This document shows, piece by piece, positions 25,625 to 37,975 of a stretch of 64,000 nucleotides of DNA (the stretch's first letter is position 1; each line of letters starts with the position of its first letter). Under the pieces are notes generated by a model. The model worked only from the letters and a program-made list of their open reading frames with translations, was not told the DNA's origin and did not search any database. The stretch lies in assembly GCA_014925825.1 (NCBI GenBank), contig JACGCK010000004.1:496001-560000 (forward strand). The letters are read 5' to 3'. Source of the DNA: Pholiota molesta (taxonomy: Eukaryota; Basidiomycota; Agaricomycetes; Agaricales; Strophariaceae). Position numbers and translations under genes: made by a program.

Positions 25625-27895
25625 ATGATATCCGATACCCCCAAGGGCTCGAAGTCCACTAACACCAAGGCCATCCGTCCCCTCAAACGCGGCAAAGCAT
25701 GTATGAGCTGCAGGTCTGTAGTCCTCTTCGCTTCGTTTCCAATTTCTGACTCATTTTCCAGATTTCTCAAGATTGTATGTCCCTTTTTTTCCGCGTTGTG
25801 CGGTTTCACTGACCGGTTTCCAGAAATGCGACGGCGAGAAGCCCATCTGCGGGCCTTGCAAGACACACCCGAGGGACGACGAGTGCGAGTACGCCGATGG
25901 GCCGGGGAGGTCGAGAACAAAAGTATTGGAGGATACCGTCTCACGGCTAGAGGCACGTTTGCTGGAACTAGAAAACCCAGAGAACACAACACCCTCCGTC
26001 GTCCTGCACCACCCATACCACCCATATAACGTTCCGGCCAAGTCACCTCCCCAGCACGTACTAGAATCTCCAGCTCTACTCGCTCCTCTCTCCCCTTTTT
26101 CACCAACATCGACGTCGTCGAGCCTCCCTTCTGGTATGCCCCAGCAACTGTCGCTACCAAAGGAACACAATACTGAATTCTCAGGATCGAGCGGATCCTC
26201 TACTTCACCAGTACGATTTTCAATACCTATGCCTTACCTTGGAGCTGAGGTACGCCTCCATTATTCCATTGTTTGAATCGTGAATAACCTATTTCTATCT
26301 ACTTAGGAACCCTCAACGGGTGTTCTTCAGGCATCGTACGTTGCATTTTCTGCGCATGATTTTTTGTGCTATAACTTTCTTTTTAGTCTTGACCAGTTCT
26401 TCCCTCATGCCCAGCAATTTGGTTTCTTTATGCACATACCTACATTTCGACGTTCTGCTCTCCTGGCATATCCTTTGGGACACGAAGCGCGGCCTACACC
26501 CGGACTTCTCTGCGCGGTCCATCTCATGGGTGTTCACTTGTCCCAGCCAGAATCCTTCCATGCCCTTGAACTCCCATTGTTGACAAAGGCTGTCCAGAAT
26601 GTTGCTGTTGACTTGTTCAGCCAACATCCCAACAAGGTCATGAATACTCTCCAAGCCGAGATCCTTCTAGCCTATTACTTCCTGCGCACTGGCTTGTTAC
26701 TTGAAGCGAAGTGCCGCGTCGGTACAGCCGTTGCCCTTGCTCTCGGCGCGGGCCTCCACAAGCTTCGCTCTGCAAACATTACCGCTCCATCGACTGTAGG
26801 TCTCCGTAATGACCAACCTTACGCGTTGCCTGTCCCTCAAGACACAGTACAAGAGGCTGAGCGAATAAACGGCTTTTGGACCGTGCTTGCACTCCACAAG
26901 TTTATTACTGTGGCTTTGGAGCCGCCTGCACACGTCTGTGGGGCGCTTGAAGCACCTGGGATGCAAATAGATGCGCCATGGCCAATTGACATGGACCTTG
27001 ACCGTTTTGACGAGGTAAGTCTTCAGTACGCCTCGCGGAGGTGTCATTTCTTACGAAACTTACGAAACGATGTAGGTCCTCCGACCCGAATTGCGGGGGA
27101 ATTCGACAGTTCGCGCTTTTCTCAATGGATATGTTGGGGACAATGACTCGTCGATTACCTTGGTAACGAAGGCAGCCATCCTATTCCATCGCGCTGCTCA
27201 CCTCACAGGCCAGTGGTCACCAAGTTAGTGTACTTTGTTCATGTTATATTATAGCCGACTGACATCACCCTTTTTTAGACATGACGCCGAGGGATCAAGC
27301 GGCGTATGATGCAGCGGCCAAGTCCGTCAATGTTCTCATCGAGTCCTTCCGTGCCACCCTCGTGCCAATACCCACTTACGATACCCGCAATCCAAACATC
27401 CGTAATATCCTGCTGACGCATGCACTGGTAGACACTGCGTCAATAAAGCTTCATTGGATTTTTGCCTATGCGTATGCTGCATCCAAACAGATTTGCCTGA
27501 CTGCAGCCAGGAACATGGTCAACTACGGGGATCTCAATCTGCAGGAAATAGGCCATATAAATCCTGTTATGGGTGTATGTCCATTTACCTTTTTTATTAT
27601 CTTATCCATTTTACTGATCAATTTTTTAGAACCTCTGGATGACGGCCTGCCTAGTCTTCGTCGACGAAATTTCGCGCACGCGTCAGATGAAATCCCATTG
27701 GTCCGGAACTTCTACTCTCGAAGACGAACTCATGGAAAGCTATCGCAATGGCTTGAAGGCTCTAAGCTTATTTTCGCAAGACAGCCCTCTGATGCGTGCG
27801 TAAATTAGTCGCTAACCGATATATTCGCGTCATCGTTAACGTTTTATGTAGGCTACCAATTGACTAAGGTTCAAGAAGCATTCGAGGCCATCTGA
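25625..27895 (+). CDS. Zn2Cys6 transcription factor with fungal-specific middle domain
   Basis: Nine exons, 25625-25713, 25762-25774, 25824-26249, 26307-26335, 26387-27014, 27076-27223, 27279-27574, 27630-27795 and 27852-27895, total 612 residues without a frame break. The DNA-binding cluster is near residues 25-55 with spacing C-x2-C-x6-C-x6-C-x2-C-x8-C. A short coiled coil for dimerisation follows (KVLEDTVSRLEARLLELE). A Ser/Pro-rich linker leads to the fungal-specific regulatory domain (FFPHAQQFGFFMHIPTF, EILLAYYFLRTGLL). Exon 2 is only 13 bases and splits the zinc cluster. Targets are unknown. The last intron has a second possible acceptor at 27901 that would swap the tail for a Pro/Ser-rich one. 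Confidence 0.9.
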
Positions 27896-29260
27896 TTTGC
27901 AGCTTTGACTCGTCCTCTCCACCTGTTTCGGACATCTTATCGCATGGACCATTTCTCGTGCTTCCTCTCTTCATCACTAGCATCACCAGCACCAATACTA
28001 CCCATACACATGCAGTTTTGGAAATCATCAGTTCCGGTTTCACCTCCAGCATACCCTGTATCACGCCCTTTACCCACATCTGTGATACCACATCCGACAT
28101 ACCATATTTCGCCTGCATCATGAACCTTGTCACCACATTCGTTGTCACTGCTAGCTTGTTACCCTTAGTGTACACCATTGCCTCTCATCATCTTCCGTCA
28201 CTCCTCTTCTTCGGCCTTCTCTGTACCCCTTTTGGCTTCGTAGTTTCGTTCCATATAGCATCCCTTTTCCGTAAATCTGCCACACCTACCCTCCAGCATC
28301 TTCTCGAAGATTCTCCCACTACAGTAGTATCACTTACAACCCTCCGCAGCATTGTAATCTTAGTCAACCATCTGACTCCTCAAATTGTAGCCTTTGTAGC
28401 CCGTAAAGTCATCTCTGACTCGACTCGTTTGTATTTTTGTGTTAGTTCCGTCTATCTAGCTTGCATTAGTCAGTCAATAGAGTAGTAGTACGCAGTTCAA
28501 CTTCGTTTCCATTTCAGCCACTGGAAGCTTAATAATACTTTTCTTAAACATGACTTGCAAGCCCGAGTCAAGGGTTGAATACAAGGTTGATCATCCCAAT
28601 CTATGCGGTTCGAGTAGATACAATTTCTGAAGTGAATCAGTTGTACTCTTTTGTACCGTTGTACATAATCCCTGAACCAGTTAAGGAATTTTAACCCAAA
28701 TGGGGTGGTGATCATATTGAGCAAGTCAGCCCCGAGCCCTTGAACCCATATCCTAGATCACCGGGCCTTCTTGTCGAAAACATTATAGCTTATTATATAC
28801 ATAGTCCTTTTATGGTTGTGAAAGGAGGTACCCTGAGGTACCTCCGTCGAGTTCGGAGAAAGTTACTAGAAAAAGCATTGTTGCACCCTTACACACCCCG
28901 AATTTGTGGCATCTGTCCAGCCAACATCTTTCATTGTTCATATGATCGGGGGATAGCGATCACGATCGATGAGAAGCATTCCCAGAAAGGAGAAAACAAA
29001 CGCAGAGTTTGGTACCTACAGACGCTGCTCTATTTAATCAAAGTGGCCCATCCACTCTTCGGAGTCGGGCCAGTGGTGCCACACGAACTGAGTGGCCTTT
29101 TGGGCCCAAAGGACCAGTTTTGTCACAAATTCTGCCTATATCGGTACATTTTGGTTTATAGACCGAGAAAACAACGAAAGAACATATTTTGTTGCCAGAA
29201 ACGAGATGCTGAAAAGCGGAATCAAAGATGATACGAGTTGGGCTAGTAAAGGTCATACTT
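27896..29260. other. interval without a supported gene
   Basis: 1.37 kb between the Zn2Cys6 factor and the RFC3 stop. The first 600 bases are C/T-rich and keep two long frames open (for example 27958-28485), probably because of composition. They may be 3' untranslated sequence or an alternative C-terminus. A frame at 28740-29231 has no recognisable domain. Confidence 0.4.
28824..28845. repeat. short perfect inverted repeat
   Basis: GGAGGTACC and GGTACCTCC form 9-base perfect arms around a 4-base loop (CTGA). It could form a hairpin or be a dyad protein-binding site. It lies in non-coding sequence about 420 bases from the RFC3 stop. Confidence 0.6.
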
Positions 29261-30640
29261 CTAAGCTGATAATTCGACAGCGTTCTTGAAGGCGCCAAGT
29301 AGTGCAGTTAGCTGCATTTTCTCGCTCCCACCCGTGGATAACCGATGCCTGTTGCAGTTATGTTAATATCTCAATGAGAAGAAGCGGAACTTATATACTT
29401 ACTCTGCGGTAGCTAGATGGTCGAGGAGATATATTCTCGCACGAGGTTTCAGTTCGAGGGTATCCAGATATTCATATGCACCAGTAAGAAGATCTTGAAG
29501 GGCCAATCCACGTTCTGTTTTGAGTTTGGTTATCACTACGAGATAGGAATGAGATCCGAGGAATGAAGAATTGATATGGGTTGAGAGACTTACTTTGATA
29601 CGAAGTAGTGAATTCATCTGAAAGCATTGAATTGACTATTGTTTCGATATCTGAAGGGTGTGGATTTCCAGTACAGTTGTAGATTTCAGTCTCTCCAACC
29701 ATGTCGTATGCAGCATGGCAAGCTTGTAATACGTTCAGAGCTCGTCTCATATCGCCTTTCGAAAGTTTGAGAAGAGCCTTCTTGCCATCATTAGTTAAAT
29801 TAACGCTGAATGATGTTATAAATTAGATAAAATCAAGAGCTGAAGTGCACACACTTTTCGGTCTCCACAACTGTCGATAGTCTTTTCTCAACCTCTGTTA
29901 TCGGGAGAGGCGAGAATCTGAAACGTGTGCATCGACTTTGGATGGCAGGGATGATCTTGTTGACGTAGTTGCAAATAATGCAAAAGCGAACGTTCTTGGT
30001 ATATTGTTCAATGACACGACGAAGAGCTGCTTGCGCTTGTTGGGTCATCATGTCGGCCTCATCCAAAATAATGAGTTTGAAGCCTTTGGAAAATAAGGTG
30101 CGAGTCTCTGCAAATTGTTTGACTTGTTCACGAACGACGTCGATACCACGTTCATCGGATGCATTGAGCTAAATATACGTTGGTCAAGGGTGTATAGCCT
30201 TAATGAGGTACAAAAACAAACCTCAAGAATTTGCTTCCGATAATCTGCACCGTAGATCCGCCGAGCAACCGCAAGAATGGTTGATGTTTTCCCAGTTCCA
30301 GGAGGTCCGTAGAATAAGAGATGAGGAAGTCTATTCTTCTCGATGAACCTTTCGACTTGTGGCACATGAATAAGATTTCAACAAGGTAAACAAGACAAAC
30401 ACAGACTCACTAGTTGTTATGATATCTTTATGGGATACTACATCATCCAAATTGACTGGTCTGTATTTCTCTACCCTGTATAATGAATGAGTGGAACTGT
30501 AGACCAGTGAGCAGCCTCAACTACCATGGTAGATTGTCGTTGTCGGCTGGGTGATCGATTTGTACAGCTTTGCCTTTGCCTTTTGAGACAGACGACGTAA
30601 AGTCGAGGTCAGCCATTTGTGTATCGTCGTCTGAGGACAT
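29261..30640 (-). CDS. RFC3: replication factor C small subunit (Rfc3; human RFC5)
   Basis: Seven exons, 30640-30525, 30475-30411, 30356-30222, 30168-29855, 29805-29594, 29534-29403 and 29348-29261, give 353 residues with all phases matching. AAA+ clamp-loader features: VEKYRP box, Walker A (FYGPPGTGKTS), Walker B (LIILDEADMM), sensor 1 region (CNYVNKIIPAIQSRCTRFRF, with the SRC arginine finger), and sensor 2 (GDMRRALNVLQ). The C-terminal collar (LALQDLLTGAYEYLD) matches the Rfc3/RFC5 branch better than other subunits. With Rfc1, 2, 4 and 5 it loads PCNA onto DNA during replication and repair. It is head-to-head with the ubiquitin-ribosomal fusion gene. Confidence 0.93.
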
Positions 30641-30831
30641 GATTGACGCGTATGTACTTAGAAGAGACGAATAGTAGGAATCAAGACGCGTCTGGACACA
30701 CGAAGCGCGTCAATGAAAGAATTGCTTGGCACTATTTGGATTGCACGTGAGCGGTAACATGCGGGAGCTTAGTCAGCGTAAACCTTATTCTGCTGACGCA
30801 CGGGCCATACACAGATGACAAATCCATCATG

Positions 30832-30838
30832 TATATAA
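30832..30838 (+). promoter_or_regulatory. TATA box of the ubiquitin-eS31 gene
   Basis: TATATAA stands 99 bases before the start codon at 30937, in the 296-base region shared with divergent RFC3. Strong expression is expected for a ribosomal protein gene. Inferred from sequence only. Confidence 0.5.
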
Positions 30839-30936
30839 GCCGCGGTTAAATTTCCGATTTCCCTCATCGCCAGGCTCTTGCTTTTGTCAAAGACTCCATC
30901 GTTTGTGTCGTTGGACAGACCGAAGCGTCCTTCATC

Positions 30937-31633
<697 letters not shown>

Positions 31634-32230
31634 ACCATTCACGATGCTTGACGCCGCATTAGCCTTTCTCGTTGATCGACCGACCGTTATGTTGTACCTG
31701 TACATAGCTTGCTTAAAACGATGACGCAAACGCGACACGAAGTATCCCCATAAGAGTTGAGTCAGTTGTGCGGCGAAAGCCTTTTCTGCTTCGCGTAGAT
31801 ATTGAAACTTGATAGCGTGCACGTTAAAATGTAGGCATGAATCTCCGATGCATACGCATGATAGAATCATGAGCTATCTATCCTTCACGTTTGAACCGCA
31901 ACTAAGAAACATCGTTTATACACGTCTTGGATTGTGCTGCATAGAATGAAAATAATGAGCCAACAGAAATATATTGGAGGTAAACAAACTAATAAAGTGC
32001 TGTATGCATTCTATCGAACTACACGAGAAACGCGGCAGTTCTATAGTAGTGGATGATACTATGTAATGATACATCAAGTACATCTAAGAAGGTATATAAA
32101 TTGGAATCTAAACTCTAGATCGGGAAACATATCAAGGCGCTCTAGCATCTAAGGAAGTCTAGAAAAGACATCTAAAAGGTAGCATATCTATAACAAGAGT
32201 GTTCCTAATGAACGAGAGTCTGCAAGGTGC
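31634..32230. other. intergenic, convergent 3' regions
   Basis: About 600 AT-rich bases between the stops of RPS31 and the minus-strand F-box gene. Degenerate ATCTAGA/ATCTAAG words recur in 32.08-32.21 kb. No gene or structured RNA was recognised. Confidence 0.45.
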
Positions 32231-33788
32231 TTACAGTGTCGGTCCATACCTGACTATGTCACAGGGGCTTTCAAGATTTCTAAGGAAAGGGAATAAGCGA
32301 TGTAGGTACCGCGCAAATTCCGCGGGTTCTGACGTTTCCAGGCGTGTGATTGTCAAACTTTGAAGGTCGCAATATTTTGTTATCGGCGCAACGTCAGGTG
32401 TAAGGGGAAGCGGATCGTTGATGACGAGAGGTAAAATCAAGCTCTTGAGTTTGGGCACCTGATTGGAGAAAAAAGAGAGGCAAGCCAAGGTCATATGGGA
32501 TGATTTAACAGCTTCGAACTCATCGGGTAGGAGAGATGATCCCAATTCAAAATGCTGGAGGTCTGGCCACCAAGTGAGAACTTTTTTGAGATCTTGATCA
32601 TTTAGGTATGGCGGAAGGGTGACATCGCAGGAGAAATGTTGAAGGTGTTTAAGGTTGTGCAAACGTTCCATAGTTCGGAAAGATATGCCGGAAATTTCTG
32701 GACCGCCGGGCGTTTGGGAAGTTATGTCCAGATTGGAAGACGAGAATGTATCTATAATCTCGAAATGATGATTTAGAGAAAGATGGCGCAAGGTATGGGT
32801 GGCTTTTTCGGAGATGGAGGCAAAGCTGGTATCCCAAAAAGTCATACAAGATGAGGAATCATCTAATTCTATGGTGAGATGCTGAAGGGTATTTGGCTGG
32901 ATATAATGTAGAATTTTCTCTACGAGGGCAGCCTTTGCCCGAATGCGTAATTTCCTTAGCAAAGGAAATATAATGTAGTCATGTTGCGTATATGTGTCAT
33001 GTATGTCATGGATGTCGTTCAGTTCTATGTGTCCGGCATGGATTTCCAATTCTAAAAGTTCACGGAAGTGTATGATAGCATCAAGGGTTCGAGGCAGTAA
33101 CGACAATCCAAGTCGAAGCGATATAGATTCGAGATGAGGCACATTCGAAATGATTTCGTTTAGGCGTTCTGATGCATGACCTCGGAGGCTGAGATGCCGA
33201 AGTTCAGAGCAGTGTTTGCTAGCTTGCTCGAGATATCCGCAAAAGCATCGTTCAGTGAGTATGAAGTTGCTTTGAATCCGAGGTCGATTTCGAGTCGGAC
33301 GAGATTTGGTGAGAAGTTTAACGACATCAAGCAGACTGCCGACTTTGGAAGGGAGATATAAGCGGTTGAAAGATTCGGAAGGGCGCTGTTCCCAGTATTA
33401 GTTGAAAGAGAAGACATGACAACGCTTGGATGAATCTTCAGTTCGTGTCGGTTGCTAACATGCTTGATTCTTCGGGCATATGCATTAAATCTATGCCAGT
33501 CCTTCTCGGAAGGTTCTGCCGTGAGGATCTTTTAAGAATGTCAGTTATTGGAGCGCTCAGACAAGATACAAAAAGTGGACATACATATTCTCCATCTACC
33601 TTGGAAAAGGTCGGGAGAAGGTGAAGCAGCGGCTTGAAGGACGAAAGTCGATCCCAAATGAAATCTAGAGCGGGATCCTTCCAGGCTTTGCAAGCCTGTG
33701 CAGCAGCGACGAGAGAAGGTCGATCATCTTCGAAACAAAATAGAAAAACGTGTCGCAATATTTCGTCTATGAGTAAGGCTGGGTGCAT
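32231..33788 (-). CDS. F-box protein, leucine-rich C-terminus
   Basis: Exon 1 (33788-33585) holds a start ATG and an F-box-like motif (LLIDEILRHVFLFC, then AAAQACKAWKDPALDFIW). A 56-base intron (GTATGT...AAAAG) joins it to exon 2 (33528-32231), about 500 residues in total. The C-terminal part has repeated leucine-rich strands (LRHLSLRGH, LQHLTIELDD, LKSLILPLV). The frame breaks once by one base near 33241, in a TTT run, where FADI should continue as LEQASKHCSELRHLSL. The exon sum fits one missing base. It is the third F-box gene of the window but differs from the pair at 0.2-3.4 kb. Role inferred from the family: SCF substrate adaptor. Confidence 0.75.
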
Positions 33789-34061
33789 TACTGGGAGGCC
33801 AAGGGAACGGCCTTGGCGTAGGATGAAGTTGGTAGGATTCTCGCTTTTTGATTCTAATGTTGGTGTCTAAAAGATAGTGTAAGGAATCTGTCGTCGGGAT
33901 TGCTTGTATTAGTACGCACATATGGCTTTGCTGACGCTTGGCAGAGTTTATTCGTCCCAGAACCCGTTATGTATGAAGCAATGTCAAGCAATGTTGTCGG
34001 AGGAAGAAAAATATGTAGATGATGATGATTGGTTCGCTGTCAAAGCTTGAAGCGGAGGGTG

Positions 34062-34672
34062 TCAGCAAACAATGATCGGCGGATCAAATTGAGGTCCTTT
34101 TGTCCCGTCTGAGTCTGCCAACCACAAGCCTTCATTTAATAGCTGCATACCTTGCTGAAGCTCACAAATAATTGCAATATAATCGTACGAATGAGGATAA
34201 TTCAGGCTTGATTGCTCTCTAAATTGAAATGGGCAAGTTTCAGCAGTTATTTTTTTGTCATGAAGTAATCTCAAAGAACGATACTCCGGAGAGTGATATA
34301 TGAATCCCTTGACCAAAGCGAAATTTTGTTCCATCACCAGTATAGCAATTATTGAACACTGAAATCCATGTAAAAGAGACGGAGTTAGTCCAAAATCGAA
34401 AACTACTTTTGTTGGCTTCGCACCATTCAAATACTTGGGGCGAGTGTTACTAGAACTCGGCCCATTCGATAAACAAGGCGGCCTAGTTAGCTAATGTTCT
34501 CTTGATGTGCCCCAGTTGGTGCTGCAGGCAACACATTTTCAAATGGAAAGGACAACGGTGTTTCAAAGTTCCGGGGTTCGATGTGCATTTCCCCAATATC
34601 TCCCTTCCGAGAGGATTTCTGCTTCAGCCGCGTATCTTTGAAAAGCACGGAAGTCATGTTTTCCGTGGACAT
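34062..34672 (-). CDS. hypothetical protein, structure unresolved
   Basis: Two minus-strand open segments, 34672-34487 (starting MSTENMTSVLFKDT) and 34430-34062, have protein-like composition and could be exons of one gene. I could not find a splice pair that joins them in frame, and I do not recognise either part. The second contains EYRSLRLLHDKK and ends at a TGC-stop at 34062. It may be a decayed gene, or the 3' neighbour may extend further than shown. The rest of 33789-34813 shows nothing else. Confidence 0.3.
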
Positions 34673-34813
34673 TTGATGTACGTAGATTATCGGAGCAATA
34701 GGTTGGATCTATCAGGAGCCTAGAACAAAGCCAGAAGTGAAATACATCTTAAAAACCTAAAGTATATCATTCAGTTTAGGATCAAGCAGCGATAATTCAT
34801 AGAAACTGACGTG

Positions 34814-35119
34814 CTATGTATCATTGGCTAAAGTTAGAGACTTTTCCACAGCCTGTACACGCTCATAGAGTTCGCGTTTCCTCTGTGAGGCTTCAAGTTC
34901 TTCTTGTCTCTGTCTCATCTTTTCGCGCCGACGTTCATCATCTCGCAGCACGCCTTTATACATTGTCTATTTTGGCAGGGTTAATCGAGTAAATCATGGG
35001 AAGAATGTTAAGAGCCGCACACTTCGTTCTTGATGTTGTTGGAAATGAACGGCGAATATAGTTAATGTACAAAATATAACGGCACCAGCAAGGGTTGCTT
35101 TCGCCCGGCGATCCGCCAT
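34814..35119 (-). CDS. PET117: cytochrome oxidase assembly protein Pet117
   Basis: Two exons, 35119-35021 and 34966-34814, encode 83 residues. The protein opens with a short basic start and one hydrophobic span (ATLAGAVIFCTLTIFAVHF). The Pet117 core follows (QQHQER, then MYKGVLRDDERRREK) and ends in a charged helix. The donor GTGCGG at 35020 was chosen over GTGTGC because only it keeps the frame into MYKGV. Family role: mitochondrial assembly factor for complex IV that links haem A synthesis to Cox15. It is head-to-head with the CID gene (218 bases between starts). Confidence 0.8.
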
Positions 35120-35337
35120 TTATCTAGTGGGGAGATACGCTGGATGGTGGCTGCTGAGCGGGGTCGGAAGTCAAGCACCCGGATCGGTGAGGCACGGTGC
35201 ACAGGCCCAAGTGATCAACCGATGCCACCAACACGCGCAAATAACTCTTCCTCACTCACCAACCACCATACGTTGTCATATCCCCTCTTCAACATACCTT
35301 TTGACTTGATATTTAACATTCCAGATAATCCTCGGCG

Positions 35338-37903
35338 ATGTCGATATCGGAGGTAGGTCGTAAGTCATTCTGCACGCCAGATATCTAAGTCACAGTGCTG
35401 CAGTTCGAGGGACTTCTCAAGGAAGTTGTCAATGCAAAACGGCTTTCAGCCTCCAAAATGACGAATCTGACAGATCTTGCCATGAAGAATATGGAGGTAA
35501 GTAGACGTTGTTCTATATTTCAGTAAAATTTGACTCATAAGTTATATTCAGCATGATACCAGTCTTGTTTCCATTCTCTATCGGACGCACAAGACGTTGT
35601 CCAGCACCACTGCAAAAGTGTTTAGTCTTTATATCTTCGATGCACTGTCAAGAGCGGCCAAGCATCATTCCACAAAAAATGGACTGTCAGGCGATGCCTT
35701 TACTCATCCAGGCAATTCGGCTTCATTTCTGTCCAAGATCGGTGGAGTCGTTGAGGGTTTATTTCAAGACCTAGTAACATCTGGTTCCCCAGAAGCTAAG
35801 GTCAGTACAAATCTTTCAAATACTTTTTCCATATGTTTGTTTTCTACACGTCAATATGGATTTTATGCGAGGTGATTCTGAACTACGTCACCAGCGCGGC
35901 ATCGCCTTTGCGTCTTCGCGTTTGGTTCAGAATCATGTTCAATGCCCTCTGTACATTTTAAGGCCTTTTGATTGCATGTCGATTAATTCGCTGTGCTATA
36001 TTGACGTTTTCGACTCCAAAAAAAGCTTTCGACAGTCCTGACTTCGTCCTGTTTTTGTAGGAAAAAACAAAGAAGATCTTGGATATCTGGACAAAGGGAA
36101 ACACATTCCCTCCCGTTATTTTGTCCCAGTTAGCGGATGTATTGAAGGATACTCAAAAAGGTACATATCATAATATCCATGTACACGCTAAGTATTTTCT
36201 CGCGTGGTGCAATTCAATGTGTTGCTTCTTCACAATTTCGTCTTATATCAGTGACTGAAATGTTGAATGGTCTGTTTCGTTATTAGTACCCGACACACCA
36301 ACTCCCGTGACTCCAGCTGCCCAGTCGCAATCAACTCCTTCTGTTGACCCTCGGGCTGCTCCAACGATCCCAACCCCACCAGCTGCTTCCATAACTCCTC
36401 TTCAAGGCCTCGATCAACACGCAGCCCTGCTTGCATTGCTTACGCAAGCAGCGGCGAGCTCTGCGAATCCGCCTTTTCAGTAAGCATGTCAACTTCTATC
36501 TTCCGTGACGCCTTTCTCACTCAGATTCGTTATCTTTCTCATTAGACAAGTTCCAACACCCGCCGCGGTTTCTCCTCCTCAGTTAGATGCTGCTCAACTG
36601 GCTGTTATACAACAGTTAGCTCATACGGCCGCTTCTGTACCGTCTGTTCCGCAATACTTACCCCCTCCCGACCTTGTAAATGTGCAGAAATTTCCTTCAT
36701 CTTCTGGTGTTAATGGTAGTTCGCACTCTCTACCGTCCTATCCAAATGAGCCTCGCTTAATGGTCAGCAGCGAACAAAGACATAACGGATATCATAGTCC
36801 GGGAAGCGAGCCGCATCCCAATCCTCATTTTGACGAACGAGACAATATGAGAGGAAGGTATAGAGCGAACTTCGAAATCGAGGCCGAGGTGAAAGATTTG
36901 GACGCGCCTGGGATCCTCGTGACCGTGACCATCATAGAGCAGACAGAGATCAGAGCCCTGTTCGTTCTGGCAGTGGTAGAGGAGGTCGAAGCCGATCTAG
37001 AAGCCCTGGTCCCTCGAGTAGATACAACGGCAGGAAGGAATCCAGGTATCCTAGTCCTCCAAGACCATCAGTTGTCTCTCCAACTAGACGCAATAATGAG
37101 CCTGCAAAGGACGAGTTTGGCAGAGACATTCGACCCGAATCATCCAGATCACCTCCATCAGTCAAGTCCCGTTCGCCCATCCCTGTTGCACATGCTCCCA
37201 AATCACCGATACCCGCAGAACAACCCAATAATTCCAGAGCTCCGCTAGCAGCCACAACTAACCACGAAACTAGTCACGGCTCGAATCCTGTATCATCATT
37301 GTTGGTAAATGCGAATACATCTTCCGCGCAACCACCTAGTACGCCACTAGTCACAAATATAAAGGAAATGGGAATGGAAAATTTCGATCCTGCAACATTT
37401 AATTTCACCTCCCCAGGCGACTGGGAGGCACTTGGAAAAATGTGGCAGGTTACCAATGGATATCTCCCATCGACTGAAGAGCTCATGCAGTTCGTCATGA
37501 CTTCTACAATCAGTCAAGCGATGCCGGATCCTAACATGTCAAGTCAAGACTTTCAACCGAACAGTTTCACATCTGGGGCAGGACGGGGTAGAGGAGGGGG
37601 TCGAGGTGGTTTTCCGGGAGGAAGAGCAGCATACGGCAATGGCCGAGGCATGCATCGGAAGGAGGGTCAGTGTATGGTTACGCCAATCAGACTCAAAATA
37701 CGGATGCCATCGTGTTGGGAGAAGAAACGCCACTCAACCGCGACATTTCTCATACCTCAAGCAACGGAAAGGAACAGTGGGACTCAAACCATGGGCCAAT
37801 TGACGCTAACTCTACCTCAGCGGGAGGACGGATGCAAAGGATTGGGGATAAGTGGGTATTTGTACGTGCCACGGCTGCCACCACCATGGACGTTGGGTCA
37901 TAG
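35338..37903 (+). CDS. CID-domain (RNA polymerase II CTD-binding) SR-like protein
   Basis: Six exons: 35338-35352 (five codons), 35404-35496, 35552-35800, 36061-36160, 36287-36479 and 36546-37903, about 669 residues. Residues 1-150 form a CTD-interacting domain of the Nrd1/Seb1/SCAF type (FEGLLKEVVNAKRLSASKM, TLSSTTAKVFSLYIFDALSR, KTKKILDIWTKGNTFPP). A Pro/Gln-rich middle and an Arg/Ser/Gly-rich part follow (SGSGRGGRSRSRSPGPSSR). No RRM is visible, unlike Nrd1 or Seb1. Expected role: binding the phosphorylated polymerase tail in RNA 3'-end formation or termination. Two one-base breaks (near 36862 and 37650) interrupt the last exon; the exon sum fits two missing bases. Intron 3 is unusually long (260 bases). 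Confidence 0.8.
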
Positions 37904-37975
37904 CATGTCCTTGTGACACATACCACCGTGGTATTTATTCCGTTCCATATATTAGTCTCTAGACATCTACTTTCT

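Noticed and set aside
25612..26160. 182-codon minus-strand open frame
   Set aside because: Antisense to the first exons of the Zn2Cys6 factor; no supporting splice signals or domain.
27958..28485. 175-codon plus-strand open frame downstream of the Zn2Cys6 factor
   Set aside because: C/T-rich 3' sequence keeps two frames open at once; no start context or domain. It might contribute only to an alternative tail.
28740..29231. 163-codon plus-strand open frame
   Set aside because: Composition is not clearly protein-like, no domain, no splice support, and it runs towards the RFC3 3' end.
36950..37255. Minus-strand open frame opposite the Arg/Ser-rich region of the CID gene
   Set aside because: Antisense of SR-type repeats commonly stays open; no independent evidence.
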